The position numbers and the translations under genes are program-made. The notes beneath the pieces are model-generated. The model had not been told where the DNA came from and did not search any database. It worked only from the letters and a program-made list of their open reading frames with translations. From Plumapathes pennacea (lineage: Eukaryota; Cnidaria; Anthozoa; Antipatharia; Myriopathidae), in NCBI GenBank assembly GCA_964036295.1, contig OZ038468.1:10364183-10428182 (forward strand): 64,000 bases of DNA, read 5' to 3'. This document shows, in pieces, positions 10,730 to 22,100 of the stretch. Positions within the stretch are counted from its first letter, which is position 1, and the number at the start of each line of letters is the position of its first letter.

Positions 10730-12965
10730 CTAAGAAAAGGAAAAGCAAAAGAATTAGGTATTAGATGCAGGTGGAAGATGAACAAAAAACTCTCGAAGAA
10801 GCAATAAGGAATGCAGAAGAAAAACTGATAGAGAGACCTATTCCGGCCCAGAGAAATGTGTTTCCTAAAAAGTCAACAGAGAGATCTGTTCCCGCTCCAA
10901 GAACAATTTGTTTTGAAAAGGCCTACTGAGAAACCTATTCCGCTTCCCAGAACAGAAGAAAGTTGGATGGATTGGTTTGTTAGGGATTTATTGAGAGATG
11001 GTGATGGTCTCATTAACTTAATGCCGGGATAGTGCGAAGAAATTATTAGGTTTGATCAAAAGAGATGAAGAAAAAGTACCTTTACCAAAGGAGAAACAAA
11101 AAGAACAACCAGAGCCAGAGGTTGAAGAGTTCCTTAGAGGAACAACCATAAATGTTAGGATTAGGAGTTCCAAAGAGCAAATGGATATTCCAACTTTTTT
11201 AAGAGGAATCATGAAAAGATATTGAATAAACTTCGAGTGTTTCCGAAACCATTCAAGGTTCAGTTTGTTTTGACGTGTGTGTATAAAATGTTTCGTGAAG
11301 GAGAGTTTTCAGAACAGTCAAATTATCATCACAGAAGTGGAATTAAAGAGGTTTACGAAAGTACTGATCTTGAATCTTTACTTTTCTCAATGTCTCAATT
11401 ATTGTTGGAAAAGTCAGAGGAATTTGTTTATTTAGGATCTGGTTGGGTCTTTGAGAAGATTGAGTATTTGACTATTGGTATGGACAAGTTCTCACCAATA
11501 TCTGGGGGAACTTACGTGGATCTCCCAAAAAGGATAATGAAGAAGGCAAGGACGAACATTCAAAATGATGATAACAAATGTTTTAAATGAGCAATTCTAA
11601 GAGCACTTAACCCAAAGGAAGAGCATTCTTATAGAGTAGATTCAGCCTTGAGAGAGAAAGTTAATGATTTTTGTTGGGAAGGTATTACCTTTCCCGCCGA
11701 TATTAAGAAAGGACCATCGATTTTTGAGAAAAATAATGCAGGACATAAGATTTGTATAGTTGGATATGATGATTGTCAACGAGAGATGTGAGGATTTTTT
11801 CCATTGAGACCAATCAAAGAAAATCCTGGTGATAAGATAATGGATTTGTTACTTTACGAGGGTCATTATTGTGTGATAAATTCATTGTCGAGATTATTGA
11901 AGAGTCAGTACACGAAGAATAGAAACAATGTTTGTAGGAATTGTTTTAATCACTTTTACAAGAAATATTTGACTATAAGAGTGTTTGTTTTTCAAACGAA
12001 GGATCTGCTGCTATAATGCCAACACTAAAAAGCAATATTTGTAAGTTTAAGAATGAATATAAAGGATTCAAACTTCCTTTTGTGATTTATGCTGATTTTG
12101 AGTCTTTCAACAAAGTGATTGTAAACGGTGAGTCCAAGATGAGTGAAGAGGCAAAACAAAGATTGTTGAAGCTTGGAACGAAAATACAAACAAATAAAGA
12201 TGATATATCAAATCTAAAGACTAAAACAAAACAAGGAAACAAGAATCTTTTACCACAAACATTCAAGAACATATTCCTAGCGGATTTTCATACACGATGG
12301 TTGTTTTGATGAAAGTATCATGAAACCAAAACAAGTAGTTTACACAAAAGAAAGTGAAGATAATGTTGAAAAGTTTAAAGTGCACATAAGACCAAAAATA
12401 ATATCTTCACAATTGATTCTACATAAAGTAAATAGTTGACTATTAGATTATTTCTGTGTTTCAACATTACACCTATAAGTTATAGAGGTTTATATTTCGA
12501 ATATGGTAATTCAATGTTATTTCTTTCTCTCCGTGATTGGAACTGTTTCCAGATTCATAGAAAGTATTTGGTAAAATCATTTACACAGAATTCAAATATA
12601 AAATGGACGTTGATAAAATGTCAATTATCTCTGCCAACAAGATTTCGTATAATAAATTGTTCCTTCTTTGACATCATGTCATTACCATATTCAAAATATA
12701 AACCTTTATAACTCAAAGGCGCAGCATTAACGCAGACTTATTCTAATAGTCAACATATTTCCGTCATGTAGATTCGATTGTAAAGATATAATTTTTGGGC
12801 TTATGTGCACTTTAACTCTATAATTGATCGTGAGATAGAAAAGATTTATGAAAAATATTTGAAACACCCAAAGAAGATGATTTTTGGCGAGAAAGAAAAA
12901 GAAAAGTATCATTCTCAAAGTGTTTGTTACATTTGTAAGGGTTCAGAGGGAAGGTTTGTCCTGTC
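10730..12965 (+). pseudogene. Polinton/Maverick protein-primed DNA polymerase B, decayed 5' part
   Basis: This runs parallel to 56040-57790. Shared pieces are the Pro-rich linker (PLPRTEESWMDWFVR), the segment FVLTCVYKMFREGEFSEQS (11222-11590 frame), the LLYEGHYCVINSLSRLL zinc-ribbon region (11804-12016) and the exonuclease motif FVIYADFESF (12016-12309). It has several stops and frameshifts and ends at about 12965, just after CYICKGS, without polymerase motifs A-C. A 433-bp MITE sits at 12379-12811. The polymerase would copy the Polinton with a protein primer; this copy is dead. Confidence 0.75.
12379..12811. mobile_element. 433-bp MITE with TTAA target duplication (Kolobok/piggyBac-like ends)
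   Basis: The ends are inverted repeats of about 80 bp starting AGTGCACATAAG; the two arms match with scattered changes. TTAA flanks both sides (12375-12378 and 12812-12815). The second Polinton copy shows the empty site as a single TTAA (57687-57697 region). No coding capacity is seen inside. The same terminal 12 bases occur at 26255-26266 beside a THAP-domain relic, favouring Kolobok. Confidence 0.85.
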
Positions 12966-12969
12966 CTCT

Positions 12970-13340
12970 TTCTAAGCGTTAACCACTTCAGAAGTTTGGA
13001 CTTTCCAGAATTGTGGTTTCGCACTGGCGTGAAGGATCGACACCGTTTGATTTCAGTGCATGACATCGCCCATGCTTTGGGTGAAAAGATATGTAGTTCT
13101 CTCCCTGAATTCCATACAATCACAGGCTGTGATTCCACCAGCTCTTGGACAACTGCATTAGTGAGAAAAACTTGCATGTCCCTGACTGACCGCCCACTTT
13201 GGAACTGCAAGTGCGACCCATTGTTTGTATCACACTTGTTGGGGTATCCCTCTGGATTGCGCAGCAGACTCCTTGCTACCTTATTTTGAATGGCCAGCAA
13301 GTACATCACTGCTGCAGACTCATGCAAGTTGTCAATCATT
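12970..13340 (+). pseudogene. Fragment of a multicopy cnidarian-type gene family (TGCDST motif)
   Basis: The plus frame from about 12996 reads LWFRTGVKDRHRLISVHDIA and later LPEFHTITGCDSTSSW. I recognise this pattern from large, dispersed invertebrate gene families annotated as uncharacterised, possibly nuclease-like; function is not established. The part after the motif is poorly conserved and stops at about 13290. The minus strand is also open here (12818-13381), so the coding strand is not certain. Confidence 0.4.
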
Positions 13341-14100
13341 TGATCGAAATTGTCATCTTCCACCAGCATGGCCTTGAGCACGTTGAAGATGTCCTAGGTG
13401 GCAGAGTTCCTGACCTTGCCTTTCCAGAAGGACGCAGCAAGCGATCATTGTGCAAGGTACGGATTATGTGACCCGTGGGTGGACAGTGTCGCAGATGCTG
13501 CAGGATTTGTTGAGAATCCCGATCGACACATCTGTGTTGGTCAGTGAAAACCAAAGACACCAGTGAAGCATAGAAGCGCCGGTCGCTGAACATGTTCTCT
13601 ACCTGGATGGTGCAGTTGTCCAGGGTGTCGATTGGTTGCTGCTGTGACTCGTCCCACTCGGAATCACGACAGGTTGTACAGGCAACTGATGAACGGTTGC
13701 TGTGATATGGCGCATGATACGACTGGGTACCATGGACATCTCGTTAATGAAAAGGATATCGTATGTTGAAAGATTCCAGTTGACAGTTGGAGGTGCATCA
13801 CTGCTGACAGGAACTTGAAATGCACTGTGAATGGTATCCATCATGATGTCGGCATCAAAAGCCCTCAATATTGGGCTGCAAGATGAGCTGTGGGAACGGA
13901 CAGAAGAGTAGACACACAATGGTTTATGAACTTGGGTCTTTCCGGTTCTGGGCTTTCATTTCAGGAGCAGGAACTTGTTCCAAGGAACCGTGTTACGTGC
14001 GTCGGATAGGTCCCTGTCGGCAATGGTCCCATCTGCTGCCGGTTTGTCTGACGCTTGTCTGGGCACCAAGGCATCAAGGGAAACTGTAATACTCATGCTG
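13341..14100 (-). pseudogene. PIF1-type helicase fragment (Helitron-associated family)
   Basis: On the minus strand a degraded Walker A (RTGKTQVHK, near 13925) is followed by DTIHSAFQVP, a Walker B-like YDILFINEMSMVPSRI (usual D replaced by N) and QPVVI, then at 13360-13590 by FTDQHRCVDRDSQQILQHLR. This is the motif order of PIF1/Helitron-type helicases. Frameshifts and stops separate the pieces. It may belong with the Rep fragment at 6282-6750, but the two are 6.6 kb apart and separated by other elements. Confidence 0.5.
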
Positions 14101-14470
14101 ACCAGCAAGAGTATCCTTGATCCACTGCAAGACCGTTAGCTGCTTGCCTGCCAGTGGAAATGGATTTTCGGGACAGTATGCAGGGCCGGCCAACTGGTCG
14201 GAAGAGAGGATCTCGGATTACCACAGAGTGAAGATGTCGTGGAGACTCAAACGTACGACACCACAGTCTTGACATAGGAATCTTTATGTCCCTCCTGCTT
14301 GAACATCGCACCGACAGTGTGAGGTGTGGACCAGGTTTCAGGCTGGATGTGGACGGCTGCTGCAAAGTGCTTGATCTGGTCAGGAAGGATTGCAAGGTGG
14401 GATAGTGCAGGTCCTGCAACAGATTTCCAATCACACACACTGAATACTCTTATGATAAAATGGCTCCAGA
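14101..14470. other. Unassigned stretch next to the helicase relic
   Basis: Minus-strand frames (14093-14440, 14247-14522) are open and may be the degraded upstream part of the helicase relic, but I recognise no motif. Confidence 0.3.
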
Positions 14471-16678
14471 GAAACTTGATTGAGCCCCCCACAATTCCCA
14501 ACCCCCACCCCCTCTCAAACACTTACACACACAAGCAAAAAACAGCAAACAGGGTTGTATTGTGTAGTGATTTTACTGTCCACCTCTTCAGCAAGGCAAT
14601 GCATAACGAAAAAAAAAAAAAAAAATGTCCGAAACGGTCGAAAACTCGACAGGAGACTACATACCAAACTTGAAACCGAAACGGCTGTAACAATTTCCTA
14701 TTTGTGACAGAGTGATAGGAAAACGGAAAACAAAGCTATGATGAGCTTTAGCCGTAAAACAATGGCGATTTATGCTTTACACTGTACATGACATCTGTTG
14801 GCTCAAAAAATGCTTCTGCTTATTGCACAATGCCTGTTGAAATGTTTCTTCCTTTCTCTTTTTGGCTTGTGTTCTTAAGTTCACCGTCATAGCTGTAAAC
14901 AAATGTTTGATGGATTCGATTATATTTAATGGCTACCGCTACAGGATTGCAAATAACTCTGTCGCCGCTAATTATTTAGTCCCGACTTTGGGCACACAAA
15001 GCTTTCCTTCAAATTTTTGATGTTGAAGTTCCATGTCTTTCAAAGTGAAATACATATATGTGCAACGAATACCTTGACTGCAAAGGCGGTAAACAAATGA
15101 ATCAGGGCAGGGAATCCAAGCAGGGAATCCGAATCAAAACTTTCGAAATGCTATAGGCAACGAGGCGAGCTTGGCGGCGACATTCCTTAGATATACAGTT
15201 TGCGCTAACATTGGCCCGACATCAAAGCACTGCTACTCATCTCATTGATCAGAGCAAAGGTTACGCCGGAAGATGATATCGCTTACAGTTGCTAACATCT
15301 GTCTGCTTTTACTGCGATTAGAGCTCGGGATGAGTGCAGCTACAGCTGTGGCAGTGTTAATTACAGGTTTTGTTGAAGCTCTGTTAAACTTGGCGGCAGC
15401 TCATAGCAGAGTTTGACAAACATTCAGCTGTCTCACCGCCATGGTGAGACACGTACTTACTTAGCAACTGCGCCAAAAAGCTAACACACCGAATGAGTGA
15501 GTGAGTGAGTGAGCGGCAGATTGTAGGCACCAATGACTCCTAGATATGCATAGCATATCTGTGAGTCAAAAACGAAAACAAACAAACTCCGTTTTTAAGG
15601 TTGCCACAGCTGTGAGCAAATACACCGAAATAGTCCTGAACATTGAGTTTGTTAGTCACAAATGACTGAAAATGCTGTGAACAAAACTGCAATAATATTG
15701 TAAACAGTCTCATGTTACATTCCTCGCTTTCAATATTTGTTACAGAGCGCGAATACTCGAAAGCCTCATGGAAGAAACGCATTTAGTAAAAAAAACATAA
15801 GTATTGAAGCGAAGGCTAGCTTATCGTGGATTGACTGTGCATGAAAAGATAAGTCACACATTACTCTTTTCTTGCTGGCTAACTTTTCACTCCAAAGCTC
15901 AAAATGCAGAGTTGCTCAACCTTTAAGAAGCAAGTGTATGAGTGTTGTAATGACAATTTATACCAATAGGTTTCATTTGAGCAAGGTGTGAAAAGTCAAG
16001 TTATCTATACTGTGTGATGTTTTTCTGGTGAGAAAGTGAAACTCTTGGGAGTTTCGCTCTTGTCCCTACTTTCCAATTTAGTTTCTTCTGGTCTCGACCC
16101 CACCCAACATGCTCACTGGCAACTACAGTCTTGTTTTTCTTAATAGAAGATAACAGTGATCATGTCAATCATGCCAAAAATCGCCTTTCATAATTGAAAA
16201 ACGACGCTCTGAGCCAGCATTTTTGACACATGACTTTCTGAAAATCAAATGCAAAAGTAGTTGAGACACTGCATATTTTGAGCAATTTATCGGCTTTTAA
16301 GTTTTGTTGATTTCTGCCCCCCCTCCCCCCGTCTCAATGTTGTTCGGGCCTGATATCTCGTTGTGCGATATTTGATACTCAACATTGAAACAGATGATCT
16401 CTGTTTTCCTGTTTTTTTTTTTTGGGACTTGTACGGCAATGGCGAGCTCTAGAAGCAATGAAGAAAGTGTTATATCTGATATATGAATTATATTACATTG
16501 ATTCCGCGTGTATACTGTACGATATCCACTATGAAGTCCAACCAGTGCGCTGACAAGAGCTTACTTGCTGACCAAGAATGGCATGAAGCATAACAGAAAG
16601 GAAAGGGAGGGAAAAGAACAAGAACCATAATACTGCAAGATTGCTCGGAAGAAAATTTTGGAGCCAGTAGTTGGTAAG
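14471..16678. other. No genes seen; simple repeats
   Basis: An A-run lies near 14610-14627, a GAGT-type microsatellite near 15494-15513 and a T-run near 16411-16421. Short open frames here lack any recognisable motif. Confidence 0.6.
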
Positions 16679-16743
16679 TACGGTGCCCATTAAGGGCCAT
16701 GGGAGAATATATTTTTTAAATCGCGACTTCGAACTTGCGATTT

Positions 16744-16782
16744 GCCTTCTTCGACAAAAGCATTGTTTTTGTCGAAGAAGGC
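16744..16782. repeat. Perfect 16-bp stem hairpin near the left end of the deleted element
   Basis: GCCTTCTTCGACAAAA pairs with TTTTGTCGAAGAAGGC across a 7-base loop. It lies immediately inside the left inverted repeat and has no counterpart at the right end. Confidence 0.9.
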
Positions 16783-17428
16783 AAGCTTCTCCTTTCAAAT
16801 GGTCATTCTATTAAATTTCAAAGCCTCAAGAATTTGGAAATTTTCTCCTCGCCCTTGAGAAATGAAATGGTGCTTATCGTTGTACATTTCTTTAGGTCAA
16901 TCTATATCTGGTAACTTCTTAGCTGCCCTCAGAGTATTCTAGCGTGGCATGTGAAGAACCAGATAGTTTGTATATCACCATAATTGCTGCCATATTTTCA
17001 ACTTTCTGTGATTGTGTTGTGGCACATTGAGAGCATTCCGACGATAAATAATTCACACGTGTTGCTATAGGAATACTACCAAGATGCAGATAGGAATGTA
17101 CAGTGTAGCTACATTTCATGAATGATTGCATGAAAACAGCAGTGCCAGTGACAAGAATTTCATGAACAAGCATGGAAATTCAAACCTGGTTTATTACAAA
17201 ACTGTTATTTTAATGACAACTTTGTGAGGAAAACTCTATGGAAGCTAAAAAACACAACAAACCCAAACTTCTGGTCAGGGCAACTGAAACAATGCACTTT
17301 GTGGTAGTCGGTTGAAATGGTAACATGTAACATTAACTTATCTGTCATCTATGAGTTGTACTTAAAAAAGTATCTCATCAACAGAACGATGTTCAAAACT
17401 GTCAGAGTATAAGTCAGATCCAAGCCTT

Positions 17429-17600
17429 TTAGAGTGCATTGAACTCAAACGCCTCCTCATTACATAAAACTCTCATCATCTCAGACTTGAAGGCTGCATA
17501 ACTCTCATACATGGTGGACAGATCAAGGCTGAAACACATGTGGGCTACAGGACGATGGGCCAACCCTGTGACATTGACAAATGACACCTCTATTTTATCT
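17429..17600 (-). pseudogene. HECT C-lobe fragment
   Basis: The minus frame reads IEVSFVNVTGLAHRPVAHMC then FSLDLSTMYESYAAFKSEM and ends at TAA (17429-17431). The spacing equals the HECT C-lobe end, with RPxAHxC around the catalytic Cys. An acceptor-like AG sits at 17599-17600. It parallels the last exon of the HECT gene at 2073-2363. Only this exon is left. Confidence 0.65.
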
Positions 17601-17639
17601 ACCACCATAATGGTTGACCCAGTGCAGAATCATAGAAAG

Positions 17640-18101
17640 GCTGTTGCACCGCCTTAATCTACGTCTGGATTGCCTGTCAACTCCTTCAGGATCCAGTCTT
17701 TGGAGTATGAGACGCACAGTTTCTTTGTCGACAACAAGGCCATAGCCATTTCTGAGCCTTTGGTGCATAAGTTGATAGCCAACCATACATCCACTTCCAT
17801 GCAATTCCAGCTCAACTGCTCTTGTGATTTCATGGGGATCACTATGAGCTCACCGCCTGCATAATCCTTGAGACCTTAATACTCGTTTTAGTTGACGAAG
17901 GCTCAAACATATTCCGTGAGTCAAAATAAGGAATGCCAGTATTTCTGCATAATTCAACCCCAAATGAAAATATCTAGTAATGAGGTCAACCCTTTGAGCC
18001 GGATTTGGCTGAACTGCCGGAATGTACGAGGGAATAACCGCCGTACAAGTAGAGAAACAGTACAATACAACCAGACAAATGATAGATGCCATGTTTTTCA
18101 T
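17640..18101 (-). pseudogene. Transposase N-terminal fragment of the deleted element
   Basis: The piece 17850-18095 contains RYFHLGLNYAEILAFLILTH and LRQLKRVLRSQGL, parallel to exon 1 of the transposase at 393. The next piece (about 17640-17835) reads GYQLMHQRLRNGYGLVVDKE then RLDPEGVDRQSRRRLRR, matching the 780-1874 protein up to about residue 95. The sequence breaks there, so the whole catalytic core is missing. Confidence 0.7.
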
Positions 18102-18149
18102 TGAAAGATAGGAGCCCGTAGTGTTTAAGGACAGCAGAATACTCCACGT

Positions 18150-18540
18150 GCGTTCACAGCGAATTTCGAGTTCAAAGTAGCGAATTGCTAGTTTAAAGTC
18201 GCGATCGCTAGTTTAAAGTCGCGATCGCTAGTTCAAAGTAGCGAATCGCTAGTTTAAAGCAGTGAATCACTAGTTTAAAGTCACGATCACTAGTTCAAAG
18301 TAGCGAATCGCTAGTTTAAAGTCGCGATCGCTAGTTTAAAGTAGCGAATTGCTAGTTTAAAGTCGCGATCGCTAGTTCAAAGTAGCGATTTGCTAGTTTC
18401 AAGTCACGATCGCTAGTTTAAAGTAGCGAATCGCTAGTTTAAAGTTGCGATCGCTAGTTCAAAGTAGCGAATCGCTAGTTTAAAGTCGCGATCGCTAGTT
18501 TAAAGTAGCGAATCGCAAGTTCGAAGTTGCGATTTAAAAA
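18150..18540. repeat. Subterminal array of ~20-bp units, about 19 copies
   Basis: Alternating units of the form GCGAATCGCTAGTTTAAAGT and GCGATCGCTAGTTCAAAGTA run up to the right inverted repeat. Each unit has a palindromic core (GCGATCGC or CGATTCG-like). The short left side shows only one or two related units near 16716-16742. Confidence 0.95.
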
Positions 18541-18769
18541 ATATATTCTCCCATGGCCCTTAATGGGCACCGTAGGTAAGCGTAAAATATGTCCGAGTTT
18601 TGGATTTGTTGACGTGGTACATCTGTAATTGCTTTTCTGTGTTTTACTCATATTTTAGGTGTCGTGTGGGAATTGCAATGTTGATGTGCTACGGCAGCAT
18701 CGTCATTCACAAGCATTGAGATTCTGCGGATGTCTCGCGATAACTCTCGCTCTGGATTTCGACTGAGAC

Positions 18770-18913
18770 TGTTAAGTCCCGAGCCCAGCAAAACACAAAC
18801 TGAGCTCTCAAACTGATATCTTTTTACTCAACTCAAACACACTCGAGTCTCTGCTCGATCACATGACTACTGACTAGTTCCAGTCCTCTACATTTTGGTT
18901 CCAGTCCTCTACA
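18770..18913 (-). repeat. Gypsy 3' LTR
   Basis: 144 bp, TGTTAAG...CTCTACA on the plus strand. It differs from the other LTR by TG versus CA at one dinucleotide. Confidence 0.95.
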
Positions 18914-19137
18914 TTACTCCTCTCGAGAAAAAAATGTTGTCCTCAACATTATCGTAGAAGGTTTAGTAAGCTAATATACTTTTGATCTTTGTATTATTAA
19001 ACGGTGTCCTAGAGAAGCATGTTATTCTGGTTGCGCAGGCCAGAATAATGACTCAGATACTGTCCAATTTCTCACGTTGTACAACACAAAAGAAATCTGA
19101 GACAACAATGTGTCTTATGAAAATGGAGTTATACCAT

Positions 19138-22100
19138 TTAAAAATTTGAGCAACAAGAAAAAAAAACGATGCAATCTAACAATAAAAGTTTCATTTGTAT
19201 CAATCTTAACAGAAACAATATCCATGCAAATTCTGCTAGTACTGTAGTCGGTTGGACTGGTGCGGGTAAACATGTCCAGTATATGTACGGCTGTAGAATG
19301 GGCTGTGCCATCCAAGGTGGTGTGACGGGTTGCCATACAGGTGACTGCTGTAGGGGTGGCACTGAAATGCTGTGAACCCCTGTTGTGGTACCTAGTTGCA
19401 GGGAGGGCTGTCCCAACGTATTGTAGGTCATCCTGAGTGGTGGTCGGCTTATACGCTGTGATGTTCTCCGGGTTGTGTTGTTGTCATCAGCGTCTGACAT
19501 CGTATCTGGTTCTTCTAACCCTTCTATGTCAGGCTCTGAATTGGTAGTATCATCTTGTGAAAGGTCAGCATCTGGCTCCGGTGTTTCCAGGACCGTTCCG
19601 TCATCCCTTGGGTCCTGATGGCTCGTCGACTCGTACAATTCTCGCAGTTCGTAAGGTTCCAAGGTTACGGGTTCCTCATCAGTGAGTCTCGAATTGTCTC
19701 CTTGTGGAGTCTGTTGCTGCCTGGTTCTCTTAGAGCGTTGTTGGCAACTCTTGGCTATCTTGGCCTGCGGCTCTACAGGCAAGTATGAACATGGTAGCAA
19801 GAGGTTTCGGTGCAGGACCCTTGATCTTCCCTCTCCACTCTCTGGGCTCACTTCGTACACTGGCATGTCTCCCCTTTTCTTTATTACTATGTGGATTTGT
19901 TGTTCCCAGTAAGGGCGCAGCTATCCTGGACCACCCCGCTTGGTTAAATTCCTCACGAGAACACGATCTCCCTCTTGTAAGGTAGTATGTCTCACCTTCT
20001 TGTCATACTGTTGTTTTCCCACTACGGCACTCTTCTTTGCATTACGAGAAGCTAAGTCGTAGGCTTCTGTCATTGCCCGTCTCCATTTCTTCACGTACTC
20101 TGGATAGGTGGAGTATCCTTGCGGAGGTTTCAGGCCGAACATAATATCGATGGGGAGCCTTGGTGTTCTACCAAACAGCAAGTAGAATGGCGAAAAGCCA
20201 GTGGAGTCGTGGCGGGTACAGTTGTATGCATGAACTACCTTATTTAGGTGGTCACGCCAGCGGGATTTCTGTTTCTCAGGTAGTGTTCGCAACATGGACA
20301 ATAGGGTTCGATTAAACCTCTCCACCTGACTGTTCCCCTGGGGATGGTAGGGTGTCGTGCGAGAGTGCGCGATTCCACTCAATTTCTCAAGGTTGTAGAA
20401 GAGGCAATACTCAAATTCCCCTCCTTGGTCATGATGAACAGTTTCTGGGAACCCAAACCTCATGATGAAATCATTATACAGTCTATCTGCAGCGGTCTTG
20501 GCAGAGTTGTCACGGGTGGCGTAAGCTTGGGCAAATCTTGTGAAATGGTCCATGATCACCAATATGTACTGATAACCGCCAGTGCTTGTTTCAAGGTGGA
20601 TGTAGTCCAGAGACACCAGTTGGAAAGGGGCTGTCGTGATGATGGGATGAAGTGGTGCGGTGACATGAGTTGCCGGTTTTCTTTGTTTCAGGCATTGGCA
20701 CACTCTTGTGACGTAGTGAGTGATGTTGGCCCTCATAAACGGCCAGTAGAACCGTTCTCTTGCCAGTTCAACTACTCGGTCTACTCCCAAGTGTCCCATG
20801 TTCTCGTGCAGTTCTTTGTAAACCCTCTTGTGGTACTTCTTTGGTAGGACCACCCGGTTGTTAGGCCCGCTCTTGTGATACAGAAGTCCATCTTCGGTGA
20901 TAATCAGTTTGTTCCACTCATGTAGCAGCTGTCTTCTGGTGGCTGGCTCACTTTGTCTCTCCTGAGATGTGGGACGTTGTTTGATGTGCTTGAAGTGTAA
21001 GACCCGGGCAATTGCTGGGTCTTGCTGTTGGGCAGCTATTAACTCACTGGGTGCTAGTGTGGGGCTGTTGTTGCACTCCTCCTCTAGCGGGTCATGCATT
21101 ACTGTGAGGGATGATAGCCATGCAGTCTGGCCAGTGTTTCCTTCTTGAATTTGTGCCAAGACAGCATCCCAGGCATCATTGTTGACTACTGTAGAGCAAC
21201 TGTCCATATACTCCTCAAAACTAATGGGCATCCGGGATAGGGTGTCAGCGTCCGCATTAGCCGTACCTGGGCGATATCTGATGACAAAATCGAAATCAGC
21301 AAGTTCATTTACCCATCGGAGGCCTGTGGCATTTAGTTTGGCTGATGAGAGGATGTAGGTCAATGGGTTATTGTCAGTGAAGACAGTGAACTCCTGAGAA
21401 TAGTACAGGTAATCGCGGAATTGTTCTGTGATGGCCCATTTGAGGGCCAGGAATTCCAGTTTGCCTGCATGGAGGTGGTACTTCTTTTCAGCCGGCGACA
21501 GTGCCCGTGATGCGTAAGCGATGACTCTCATGATACCCTCCTGTTTCTGGTATAACACTGCTCCCAGACCTTCTTTGCTAGCATCAGTATGGACAATGAA
21601 TGTTTTTGAGAAATCTGGGTAAGCCATGGTAGGTGGATTAGTAAGGTGTCCCATCAACTCCTCAAGGGCTGCTTGTTGTTCATTGCCCCAGCAAACTGGT
21701 GTCTTGGAGGGTAGCTGTCCCTTCTGTCCGGTGGTGACCAGCAGGTCATAAATTGGTTTGGCAGTCTTGGCAAAGTTCTTTATGTACCTCCGGTAGTAGC
21801 TTAGCATCCCCGCCAACTGTCTGACCTCCCCGACAGTCTTTGGTCTTGACCCTTTCAGCTTCCTAATAGCCTCCACACATCCTGGGTCCATCCAGTAACC
21901 ATCACCAGACAAAATCCTTCCAAGGAAACGGACCTCATGTTTAAATAGGCTACATTTGCGAGGCTTCAGCTTCACTCCATGCTGACGTAGTTTCCTTAGC
22001 ACAGTTCTTAGGTGCTCAACATGCTCCTCGAAGGTTTTGCTAAACACAATTATGTCGTCCAGATATGGGATGGCTACTTTGTCCCTCAGGTCACCCAGAC

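Larger units (their letters stand above)
16679..18574 (-). mobile_element. Deleted relative of the HECT transposon, both ends and 6-bp TSD present
   Basis: The ends are inverted repeats of about 60 bp starting TACGGTGCCCATTAAGG at 16679 and mirrored to 18574. GGTAAG flanks both sides (16673-16678, 18575-18580). The terminal 7 bases equal those of the 1-6281 element. Inside, minus-strand pieces of the same transposase (17640-18101) and of a HECT C-lobe (17429-17600) remain. At 1896 bp it is an internally deleted, non-autonomous copy. Confidence 0.9.

Noticed and set aside
12818..13381. 187-codon minus frame
   Set aside because: It spans the Polinton/MITE junction and has no motif, while the plus strand carries the recognisable TGCDST family pattern; not fully excluded.
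18150..18540. Regular short repeats resembling a CRISPR array
   Set aside because: Units are directly adjacent with no unique spacers and lie beside a eukaryotic transposon end; they are subterminal tandem repeats.
20344..20847. Plus-strand frame of 167 codons
   Set aside because: It is the antisense shadow of the Gypsy integrase, whose catalytic motifs are on the minus strand.
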